Shown here one piece after another: positions 34,533 through 45,739 of a DNA stretch of 64,000 nt (position 1 is its first letter; each line of letters starts with the position of its first letter). Origin of the DNA: Nymphaea colorata (lineage: Eukaryota > Streptophyta > Magnoliopsida > Nymphaeales > Nymphaeaceae). The stretch is taken from assembly GCF_008831285.2 (NCBI RefSeq), contig NC_045141.1:26215315-26279314 (forward strand), in the 5' to 3' direction. The translations under genes and the position numbers were made by a program. The notes beneath the pieces are model-generated. The model did not search any database. It saw only the letters and a list, made by a program, of their open reading frames with translations, and was not told the DNA's origin.

Positions 34533-37500
34533 TCAACTGAATGAAAGCCTGTGCTGGACATCGACCTCCAACAAGAACATGGAACTAACAGGTCGATGAT
34601 CAGATAGCTTGAGTTCTGCTGTAGTGTAAGAAATCTGTCTGATTCCTTTCCCAAACCAGAGGATGCGGTCACACCTGTTGCAGCATGTATTAGTCAATGA
34701 TTCGTCCAAAATCTGTCGCGGTAATATGCTGGCTTAAAGCCGTCAAATTGAAAAAACCTCTACAGTTCAATGATCAAGGCATGCGTTCCTGGCCCTGAGA
34801 ATCTCTCTTGGGTGTTCAGGGATTCACACAACAAGAATCACGCGTACATAAACACAAATTAACGTGCAACATACGCATCCTACGGTAACATCTTAAACAG
34901 CTTTTATATTTTTTAACATTGACGGCATGCAAATTTTGAAGAATTACCAGGCAGGTGACCGATGCTTCTCTCCTTCCTTTGTAGCTTCACCAGAATATTT
35001 ATCTGAATTGAATTTATACTTGTAAGTTGGAGCAAAATATATCCGTCCCTCCTTCCATCCATCAAATATGCAACCCGTCCCCATCTCTCTGTAAAGCTGC
35101 ACTAGATATAAATAACCATCATAAGGAGCAAAATTGATAAATTAGGAAGCATTTGCGGACTCCCATGGAAGAAACCTTCAAGGGCATCCCATCTCTCAGT
35201 TTTTGGTTTGTGAATTCAAATTGAAATGTGCAACTAAAAAGTGATGTTTTTCAGATTTCTCTGCATCATTTCATGGTCGCGGTGCATGGTGGCAGAGTCT
35301 TACCTGATCATTCTTGATGAGCTCATCCCATCGCCTCTCAGCAACAAGCTGCCGTACTTCTGCATCACCCATGTCGAGGCGGTAATTTAAGTCCCCAAAC
35401 CAGAAGATTTGACTGCAGGACGACGATAGCCGACAATAGAAGGCGACATGACAAACACATGGTTAATAATCGGCGTAATTTTGAAGAAATAAACTAAGCA
35501 AATTCAACAGATGAACCGGCCTAGTCCCTCTGTTCTCCTAGTAACCCAAGGACTGGCTGAAAACGATCAGGTTGGCATCATCCAGCCAGGAGAAGCATTC
35601 AGGCAGTGTGACCTGACGGCTTTCCCGCCATTTATGGCTGGTGACTAGCTGGAAAATTGCTTAAGGGTGCCATTCAGGCCCTCCAGAAAAGGGACAGGAT
35701 TTTCTAGGTGACGATCGAAGGATGCATGGCATTAGCCCCATCCATGTTCTTTTTCTCAGGTGGCGGATGCTCCAAGCTGTGGCTTTTTGAGATAGAAAAA
35801 TGCAAGGTCCCAGCCATCAACACGACGGAAGGACAAAAAATGCAAGGTCCCAGCCATCAACACGGAAGGACAAGCCAATATTCATCAAAAAATTTCATAT
35901 CTAGCTCCGGATGTCATCAAGTGCCACCTTAACTTTTCTTAGGTGCGAAGTAGCCTGTGCGGCAGGGTATATGCAAGTTTCTGTGATGTGTGCATGCTCC
36001 ACAATTTCACACGGTTATTTCGTGTGGAAACTTACTTTGTGAACACTGGATTATGTCAAGGGTCAAAAGAACACATTGGAACTAACTCGAGTGGCAATTC
36101 TTATGGGCGTCGTAATTCATAAGGTTGCCATTACCTTCTGGATTCCAGGATGTTAAGAACTTGTCAACGGAAAAGGACCTTAAATTAGGAAAAACAGAAA
36201 TAGGTTCTTGTCCTAAACAAAACGAGGTCCTGGTGAAATGCCGTAGGCCGCATCTATTACATTTAAAATGAATGCAGCAAGAGATTATTTCTTCTTGCCC
36301 AGAATCTGCAAGCGTGCAAGTTTCATATTTTTCCTACTGGAGCTAATCTGCACATTGGCTCAACAAAGACATGTAGCATGAACAAGTTCAGTGGAACTAA
36401 GAAACCTGCACATTGGTTCAACAAAAACATGCTTTGAACCGTAGCAGCTATTATATGCGACACTGACGTAATTTTCTAGTCGTTGACATCAGAATAGCAC
36501 GTCTCAGTGGTACAGTTCCATTTTATGGACAAACTTATCAAAGGTCTAATCAACTTATGCAAGAACACTACCGGTTGAACTGCAGAGGACAATGCAACCA
36601 GTTCCGACTTAAATTTGGGAAGAGCGCTTGCATAAACGTCCAAAATGTTGAGCATCAAAATCAACAATATGTAAATGTCAAAGTTGCTCTTACTTGTGTG
36701 AAGGGATTGTTTTTGGCTGTTCAGCATCAGTTGCAGAAGGGAATTTTGTACGCCGCAATATTTCACTAACATCGCGGTTGCGACGTTCTCTATGACCATC
36801 CTTTTGGCCAGATGTCAGGTGAGAACAAACGAAGCACAATTTTGTCTGGAATAGAGACATGCTGACTGAAACAGAGCCCTGCAACACATAGGCTACTTGT
36901 GAATGGAAAGTTAAAATGAGCATGACCTTGACTCATTAGCATGGCTTTGAGAACCAGATGGAGGACCTTGTTTCTGACATAGCCCATGAGGCCAACTCCA
37001 ACTGGAGAAACCTTCAGATTGTTTATGTGCCTTCTCAGTTTCTGATGGACCCATATCGAGACGTATATTCCGACCATCTGCTTGCCGATTAGGCGTACAT
37101 ATCTGGGACAAAGCATATTGCGTTCCTGTTCAGCTGCATCACTCCATTTATCCACTTGAATATCGGAAGATGTTTCGTGGTTAAAATCTGCACGAGTTAT
37201 AACGTCAGAAGCATTCTTGAGGCAATAGAAAGAGAACCGTTCCGCCTCTGGCCAGAAGGAACCAAGGTTCCTGAGCTACAAGGCTCTTTCCATCATGTTG
37301 TTGAGTCTTCAACTTTGACAAGTAAAACCAAGTTGGTCCACGATTTTGTTAGACTCCAGACTACAGAACTACTCTACTAAAAGGTTTTATTGTCCATGAC
37401 GTAAATTACCTTGCACAGCTGAACGCGTTGGATATTCTGGCCACCATGATCCGTTAACTCCGTCAAGTCCAGGAGAGCATGGACGGTTGCCGCTTATCAA

Positions 37501-38995
37501 ATCTTTGTTGGGAATCTGAACGCCGTCATCATGCTCATCGGCAGCAGAAGATAGTACTGGTGAGTGGGGAGCATAGCCTTTGTCCTCCGTTTGCCCTCTC
37601 TGAATCTGATTAAGGGTTCTGTAAATGGTAGTCTCCCATTTTGGGATTGGGCTGCTATCTGCTGCACCTAACACATTTCCGGCATTCAGAGCAACCACCT
37701 CTTGGAAACTACAAAGCCGGAAGTTCACTATCAGGTGAAACAGCAGAATTTCATCAACAGGGAAGGGGCAAGGCCCAAGGGTTATGCGGTATGAGCTGGT
37801 TCAAAGATTCAACCGCAAACCGAGTACTTACCCGATTACATACATGTCTGCAGATTCTTGTGTGCAAAGCCATTCGCCAATATCAAGAGGTCCATACGGA
37901 TGTCTTCCCGCAACGTTCCACGTTCCTATTGTCACGCTGCAATACAAAGTAGTTAAATTATGCTGTGGATCAGGGTCCTATATCTAACAAAAGGCCTTCA
38001 TAAAAGTCGGTATTGTAATAGACCAATTGCCAGACCTTATCTCTCTTTTAGTTGTGTATTCAACGAGGAAAGTCTCTGCTTTTCCTCTCCTAAAGCTCAA
38101 TATACAATCCTCCAATGGGGACTCTGTAAGATACAAACGCAGATGTCATGCGATTGGGGATGGCAACAAGGTCAAAAGCTATACATCAGGTAACTAACGT
38201 AAGCTGGTTAATCAAGATGCCAAATGAACAAGTATATGCAATATAAATGTCCTATTTATATAACGATATTCATGGCAAAGGAGACAAGTACATGCAACAA
38301 AAAAGTCACACAAATGCAACATCCTTTACATAAATATCCAATTCTTAGCTCTTATGTTTAGACCACAATAACGGTTCACGAAAGCATAAAGAAAAATTAC
38401 CTACCTATCTCTAGTTGATAACAGAAGTGCAGCCCTTGATGTTAACAAATGGAAAGAGAAATTTATAACAACGTATTTTGAAGGGTCAGTAAGCAGTTTA
38501 TCTTATGAAAACTTTACTGAAGATAACCATGTCTTTGTAGCCAAATAATAGACACACACACAGAGTATATACCGAACATTCTATTTTCTATTTCCTAACA
38601 ACTGGATCTGCAATAAATTTCCCTCGTGACCAAAGGGGCACATGTAGCTGCAAAATTTTGTGGCTTTTGATTTGAAGGAACATGACAAAATTGGATCGTT
38701 TATCATGATTCATTGTCCTGATCAATGGAACTCATCAATACCAGAACCTTGAATTTCGGTTGCCACATCGTTTCAATGAACTTTCCTGATAGGGTCCTTT
38801 TTATGTTGCTTGCATTTTGAGACAGAGTATCGCACTCATTAGAGCAAGGTGGAAACTGAAAGAAAATCAGAAGGGAAGTTCACAAATTCACTTACCACAA
38901 CCCTCAGTCTCTGTAACATGTTCATGCTCATTAACGTTATACACATTAGGCTTATCAATATGCCACTTTTTCAGCAGAACGGAAGGCCGAAAGTA
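34533..38995 (-). CDS. Type I inositol polyphosphate 5-phosphatase, ten exons found, first coding exon not located
   Basis: Removes the 5-phosphate from inositol phosphates and/or phosphoinositides in signalling. Exons: 38896-38995, 38036-38123, 37832-37936, 37410-37708, 36967-37187, 36694-36878, 35304-35412, 34948-35096, 34533-34674; the frame holds across all joints for 465 residues to TGA. A tenth, start-bearing exon is missing from this list and must lie above 39 kb. Landmarks in order: [15 protein letters not shown], the plant family N-terminal motif; [97 protein letters not shown]; catalytic [53 protein letters not shown]. The GTWN, WFGDLN, PAWCDR and SDHRPV boxes are the 5-phosphatase active-site motifs. 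The tail after SDHRPV is only about 20 residues. One donor (after MGYVRNK) is GTCCTC, weak but canonical GT. Confidence 0.9.
35797..35875. repeat. Two-copy tandem duplication, period 40 bases, in a 5-phosphatase intron
   Basis: AAAATGCAAGGTCCCAGCCA and the following ATCAACACG occur at 35797 and 35837. The second copy lacks three bases (ACG) before GGAAGGACAA. Confidence 0.85.
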
Positions 38996-40548
38996 CTGCA
39001 ACCATGGAAGAATACCAAATATAAGTTTGCAAAACTATAGAATCAAGAACAAGCACTTCCACGAGCAACTGCGTGATACTTTGAAAGCCTTGGTCGATAG
39101 GCCCTCATAGCAGGTACCTTGATCATCCTTAGGGACCAACAAATCTGAAGGCTATTCGTGCAATTCAAGCTTCTGAATGACAGGAAAACAGGTGCTACTT
39201 CCTAATCGACTGGCAGCATACTAGTCAAGAAAGAAAAACGGCTGCCAGGGAATGGTTGGCCTGGAACTAATGAAGAAGTTGTCCTTCAAACGCAATGCAA
39301 AGAATTTGGCGAAACTCTTACAAGTAGGTAGGAACCAGATGTCGGGATATGATGTTCCTTTTAGTACGAAAGCAACATTTATAGTTGTCTCGGGAAAGAT
39401 GTGCAATGCATAGATCAACCACAATAATATGGAGAAATCTCAAGGCCTATACATCTGTTTAGAAGTAGTGTTGGTATTTGATACACCAATGAAGCTAGAG
39501 CGTCGCTTTCAGTATTCACACATTAAAATTATCTTATAATATTGCCTGGTCGTGAAAAAGCGAAATCTGTTCCACAAACATTTCTGTCTACCTATTTATT
39601 AAGCGAAGTTCCGAGAGAGCAAGTTGACAGCTACCAAATCGGTGGATTAAAAGCAACTGAACTTTAATCAAGCACAATTTAGTCGCCCATTATTAACAAA
39701 TGCTCACAAATAACATAGATCTATTTATTTTGACAGCAAAAACTAGTTGACAAGAGTTCAAGTTTATAATTTACCGGAATGCCAACTTACCGCATGAAGA
39801 CGCCGAGTTTATCGAACGGTAGGTCTTTAAACTTGATTCAAGCAGAAACGGTCCTCAGGTGGAACTAAATTAATATTTTTGGAATAAAAATGCAATACTC
39901 AACCCTATCGAAGGATGAGATATTCGATGTCCTGAAACGACGATTAAGACCATCCGATCAATCCTTTCCTGCAAAACCTGGAGTCTGATAGTGCCTCTTC
40001 AACAAGATTTGATGACCCCACCAAAGAAAATTGCCGGAAGTGGAAGGCGTAGAACAGACGAAAGCAAAGCAACAAAAGCTGATAATGCTCGGTCAAACAG
40101 CAAAGCCAAATATTAATAAAAGAGAAAACAAATACCAAGATAAGCAGAACCACTTTTTTTTTTTTTTTTGTTTTTTTCGGGGACGTCCATGGGATCCGAA
40201 CCAAGTCCCTCGGTTGAGATGCCGCAACTTATCATCCATCTATCCCATTCACTCAGTGCTGTTCCAATGGAAAAGAACGCCTCATCAGTCATCACCGCTC
40301 ACTTTCACGTACATAACGTCCAGGCGCGCAATTTGGACTAAAGCGGCATCTTGCTTGAACGAGCTGCAAGATTTCGGGAATTCATAACCACCTGACGGGG
40401 ACGAAAACAAGCAGCCAAAGGTTCAATAAATTTTCGGTCTTTCACTTGATAGACATTTCATCCTTTTTTTTTTTGTATTTGTCGTCTATAAATGACATAA
40501 ATGGTGCTGGCGATTTAAATACACAGGAAGGGATGTGTATGTGGGGGA

Positions 40549-40570
40549 GGAGAGAGAGAGAGAGAGAGAG
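40549..40570. repeat. (GA)n microsatellite
   Basis: GAGAGA run inside a longer purine-rich stretch (about 40541-40583). Confidence 0.85.
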
Positions 40571-42730
40571 GGGGAGAGAGAGAAGGGCGTGACTGTGATC
40601 ACCAAGCGCAGTCACAGTAGACAAACAGAAAGAATTCTAAATGGGAATGTCGGATTGGACAAGAATTCTAATGGCAATGTCGGGACACCTCAGTAGAAGA
40701 TACACATATATGACTGGACCAGGACGTTCTAAAGAAGTTCATGAACCATGGCAGTTTCGGTCTGGTCGACCTACGGAATTCGGAGAAGAAGGGTACTAAA
40801 GCGACAAGGACAAGATGAAGAACATTGAACACACAAAGAGAGTTGCAAGATGATTCCATGGATTGCCTACTGATATAAAACAACCATTATCTTGCAACGT
40901 TAAGTAATAGATATTTGGGGACAGAACGCGTGTCCCAGCACTAGAATGTTATCCGTGATTGCTTGCATCTGAGAAAGTCGAATAAAGTATGGGTACATGG
41001 TTCTCGTTTGCAGCGGACCGCCTGGTTATGTGGATCAGGTTAAAGCTTCTACACCCAAGGAGGCAAATTAAGAGGTCAATACTGTCCGCACATCTCCTTC
41101 GCTACAGAGACAAAAAAGATCAGAGAAGAACTCACAAGTTCAATTTACATATAGCATCTCTTGGTCAGTAAATCCAACAAGTCCAAAGTCTAGATCGGTA
41201 GTTTCCTCCCTATATATAGAACATAGCAAGAGTTACTTCCACATTAACCATATGACGGTTAAGATGAGTTGGTCAATGCAACGCTACCAACTTGTATGTT
41301 CCTTCGTAGGCACAACAATGTGAGGACGACCAGGCTACTTGTAGATTGAGTTTAGTAGCACGCCGAAAATTTCTCATTTCTCATATTCTTAAATATCATC
41401 CATGTTAAGTATGCATAGCTAATTTTAGAAATCAGAGAGATGAATGTTAACGCTTTTGCGGCATACCTCCATAGGTTGAGTATTACCGTTTGGGTTTGGG
41501 GGTGGTGTTGATAGTTGGCAAAAATTTTTAGAAACACACCCTTGTTAATTATCAAGAATTTACTTTTGTCGATGAAAAGTTGTCATGTTTCCTGAGTACT
41601 AAAATCAAAATTCATTCATCTTAAATCATCTTTTGCGGAAGCTTTAGAAAATCAAGCAAAACTTTTATGTACAATTAAACGGGCAGATGACGGAAGGCAA
41701 GATTACTTGATCATGACATGAAAAACCAGATCATATGACCTACCGACTAAAAGTGGGGAAATGCCTGAACATCCTCAACGCTTCTTATGACGATCAGAAG
41801 CCATCGTCATCAACTGTATATGGTGAGTTATCAATTTGCAGCACCTCCACAGTAGTGGCTGCACCACTGACAGGAGTGAGATAGGGTCAACGGACGGTGA
41901 AGATATTGGTGGGCGTTCCAGGATTCGCACAATATATGCCCCAGATTGATACACGTGCATGATCTCGTGTTCAACCACGCATGCACTTAAAAGAGTTGCC
42001 ACATCCCCATCATTTCAAGCAACAAAAGGGTAAAGGGAAAATCTTCCGGGGCGGGGAGAGCTTTCTTTTTTATGACAAGGAAACTTATTCAAGTTTTCTA
42101 GACGTATGAAAACTTATCAACCTGAAAAAACGTATAACCTCTAGTGCGCTGCAGCTGTTCAGATGTTCATTAGTTTTCAAGGCTTCTGCTTCGCCAACCT
42201 TCTACTGCGCACTAGGTGTGGATCATGTTTCACATGCGGCAAAATCTTACCCAGCAGACATTGACAACCACTTTTAACCAATGTCGTCAAAATCGACGCT
42301 TTTCTAAAGATTCGCAGGACCGGCCAAATCAAAACAAAAAGGAAGAATTTAGATGCTTGTTTTTTAAGACAAAATACAAAAAAAAATAGCAGCTTATCGC
42401 AAATGAAGAGATTCGTCAGGATATAACAAAATAAAATAACTAATAAATTATAAGGCTCAAACTAATCGAAAAAGGGTAGGGATCATTTATCTCGATGGTA
42501 AAAAATAGTTGCATTATACATCGATAATGGTGATCTCGATCCATTTACCTCGAGGATTATTGGAAGATTTTATCGATTCTCATAATTTTAACATTTTTCA
42601 ATTAGCAACTAGTTAATATTCAAATCAAACGTAGCCTCCTAGTCCTACTTTTAAGAGAATGATCAGTCAAATGGTAGTAATTTAACGAGTCAACAAGTAT
42701 ATCTACCTCATGTCTAAAGAAGGGAGCGGA

Positions 42731-42937
42731 GAATTTTCACCACCCAGAATCTGAAACGAGAAGCACCACGAACCATTCCCTTGTAAATTACCAAAGTTCT
42801 TTAGCAACGGAACCGAAGATTTTCGCCACCAAGAATCTGAAGCATCCAATACAGAAACAACAAATCCTGAAACTCAATCAATTCTACAGCTGAATTTATA
42901 AGAGAAAGAAAACTTCCGCCGTTCAAGATCTGAAACC
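42731..42937. repeat. Three diverged copies of a segment spaced about 90 bases
   Basis: GAATTTTCACCACCCAGAAT (42731), GAAGATTTTCGCCACCAAGA (42815) and GAAAACTTCCGCCGTTCAAG (42908) are each followed by a TCTGAAAC-like tail. Copies are clearly diverged. They lie about 3.7 kb upstream of the first located exon of the 5-phosphatase. Confidence 0.55.
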
Positions 42938-45421
42938 AATAACAGCACAAATCAGAAAAGCAGGCAGACGCATACACTTGCGCACAACAGATAACGGAGA
43001 ATAGATTGGCCATCCGCGTGCTTGAGAGCAAGAAGGAGGACGTCTCGGATAGACACTACGAGAGATTCTCTTCCTTCGTTCGTGTCCCATTCCCGAAAGT
43101 GGGACCAAAATCCTGCAATAAAAGAAGAAAGAATTAACGTGGTTCGATGGAGAATGTCATGAGACGTCCCCTAACCGTCCTTGGATCGGAAGCCGACAGA
43201 ACGTCTCAAGAATTCAAGACATCTTGCCCCGCCATTTTATGCACAATCTTAAGGTCGCAGAAGAACAGAAAGCTACTAATAACATTACCTTCTTCCGCAA
43301 GCTGCCCATCCACGAGATGGCGCAGGCAGACTTATGGCTTGATAATTTCTCCCCAAGTTTGAAACTCTGGCTTAGAATGCCAAGAAACGAACGAATGGAG
43401 GATCCGGCTTCATCATTGACATTCATCGGAAGCTATTCCCGATGGAAACCCTCCTCGAATATCTCGTGTCCGTTGAGCTATTTGAACTAGCTTCATCTAT
43501 CTATATAAAAGAAAGGGAGAAAAATAAGAATCGGTTCAATTTTGCTCCAGTGCGACAGAAATTCCGATGAACGAACGAAAGAAGAAATACCCAAAATCAG
43601 AACCCAATCTCAGGGAAATCATCGGTCACATACAATTGTTAAAACGAAATTTTATGGAATTCGTATACAAATCATGAAAATCCAATCCCACCTGGAGCAA
43701 AAAAATCCAAAAACGGACATGGTAAGAATAACAAGATAAATCCTAAACTCCAGCGGCATTTAGAGATCGAACATCAAACTGAGTGAACACATCCAGGCGT
43801 GAAGACATAATTTCGAGATTTAGAGAAATCCTCAGATGCTTCTATCATTCGCGACTAGGGCATAATCCCAAACGGAAAGAATGACGGGGAACATAAAATT
43901 GCATCGAGAAAGATGAGCGGAAGCTCATGGAAATCGAATTTCTGAAATTGTTTTTTTTTTTTTTGCGAAGAAGAGGAGTTACCTTCTCCTTCGAGGGTAT
44001 TTTAGGTGTTCAAAGTCGAGACTCCCGCCAATTTTTCAAAATACAGTTTCTGAATTTGCCGCCTTATCTACTAGACGGTTTGTTTCCTCCAAGTGGAGTT
44101 TTGGACCGGGTCGAATAAGAGGAACCTAAATACACGGGAAGAAAATAACATAAGTTCATGCAGGAATAAGAGAGAAGACGTTTGGTTCCAACAGTGCTTT
44201 CTAAAATATGCGTTATTTTCTAATCGAATTGCTGGCAAAATGATCGAATTATTTAGTGGCCGATTCAAGTGTGCTGCGTGTCGAGTTTCAACTAAAATTT
44301 TATTATATGTTAATTCTTTTTTTATGTATTTGTTGTACATTTTCTGTTTGTTTTAAAATTACTTTTTAATGACATTGATTGATTCACAACTAATTCACCA
44401 AATCGGCAGCCTTACCAATTCGGTTCATAAATCGATTTTTCACGATACCAGTTGAAACGCATGTTTTGATAACATAGTTTTAAGATCATTTGTTTCAAGA
44501 AACATGTGTAATTTATCTCTAACTTTAAGTTGTGGAATCTAAAACCAATATTTATAGCTGTATTATGCTTCTTGAAACAAAAATCTCGTGTTTTAGATGA
44601 TGCATTTTAAGAGTATATATTTTTTAAAAATAATAATAATGTTCTTCGATATTATCAAACACTCTCTAGCATTTGCTTCTAACCCAGTTGAAATATTTGA
44701 ATGGATTTTTTTTTTTTTGGGTCAAAATTTAAACTGGTATAACTATGCATTTACTAGACCTTTATCTTATTTGGTATAACGTTACCCAAATGGAATGAGG
44801 ATCTCCATCAGATCCTCGATTGGCATTAGAGAGGGAGGGAGAAAGAAAAAGATCAAACACTTGAAAATATCTTCGCTCCAGATTTTGAAAAAATAAAAAT
44901 TTTACCTTGAAATTTTTCAATTTGGCCATAGTAAAAATTTTTGAAAATACGAGTACTAAAGAGGGACTTTTCATGAGGAGCGGAGCTAGTTTGAAAATTT
45001 ACCATTTATTTTTTTGAAAATTGTTTAAATTTAGACTGTTATTCGCTGGGGTTTAATTTAGTCTGAAATGAAAATACTTCAAACTCTTTGTTTCGAAAAA
45101 AATTATTATGAAAAATTTATAGAATAAATATTTTTTTTGAAATTCGAAGCCTACAACACGCACTATTTTTGCAGAAAACTTCTTCCAATTTTGTTTTCGC
45201 GTTCATCTTTCTGTTGGCAAACGGCCTCCTTCCCCTCCCTCCCACAAGGCCAGGTCAAACCAATCTCATCACCGAAACAACCTCTTTCTCTCTCTCCCCC
45301 ACAAACTCTCCTTACCGTCCTGTCCCTTTTTTTGGGTCTGGTCTCTGCTTCACGACCCCACCATCTTCCTCTCTGTTTCTCTCCCTTTTTTTTTGGGTCT
45401 GGTTTCTTCCCCCGTCTCTTG

Positions 45422-45739
45422 ATGGGGGAGATAAGCCAATTCAGAACATATGGGCACAAAGTAAATGAGGTCGTGAGGAGGAAGACGTTCAATGGTAACC
45501 AAACTTGTCTGGCTTCTAGCTCCTCCCCACCACCGTTTGCTGGCTCCGTGGCTTGCAGCAACAGCAAGAGAAAGGGCGCCTCCATCATCCAGTCCTGGGG
45601 CTTCAACAATGCAGAATCGAAGCGCAGGAGACGTGTGGCGAGCTACAAGGTATATGCCGTGGAGGGCAAGGTGAAAGCCTCCTTTCGCAAGGGCATCCGG
45701 TGGATCAGGGAAAAATGCTCTGAGTTCCTTCACGGTTAG
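45422..45739 (+). CDS. DUF3511 domain protein, 105 aa, single exon
   Basis: Small basic plant-specific protein of unknown function. The start chosen is the ATG at 45422 (MGEISQFRTYGHKVNEVVRR); the open frame runs 95 codons further upstream, but that part is C/T-rich leader-like sequence with no family match. The C-terminal half carries the DUF3511 signature: SIIQSWGFNNAESKRRRRVA, then SYKVYAVEGKVKASFRKGIR, then WIREKCSEF, ending HG and TAG. In known members this block is the C-terminal conserved domain, WSFSDPELQRKKRVAxYKVYxVEGKxKxSxRxSFRWIK. The middle is a Ser/Pro-rich linker. GC is high relative to flanks. DUF3511 proteins have no established biochemical role. Confidence 0.92.
   Translation: MGEISQFRTYGHKVNEVVRRKTFNGNQTCLASSSSPPPFAGSVACSNSKRKGASIIQSWGFNNAESKRRRRVASYKVYAVEGKVKASFRKGIRWIREKCSEFLHG

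Larger units (their letters stand above)
38996..45421. other. Stretch upstream of the 5-phosphatase, with its unlocated first exon, and DUF3511 promoter side
   Basis: The missing start exon of the 5-phosphatase should be in the lower part. An ATG followed by a GTAAGT donor lies near 39.79 kb, but its phase does not fit the next exon. A TTATTGCAG acceptor at about 43.11 kb precedes MGHERRKRISRS in an open frame that I could not connect. A GA microsatellite lies at 40549-40570. No other family was recognised. Confidence 0.4.

Noticed and set aside
45163-45733. Long minus-strand open frames of 148 and 127 codons
   Set aside because: They are antisense shadows of the DUF3511 gene and its C/T-rich leader.
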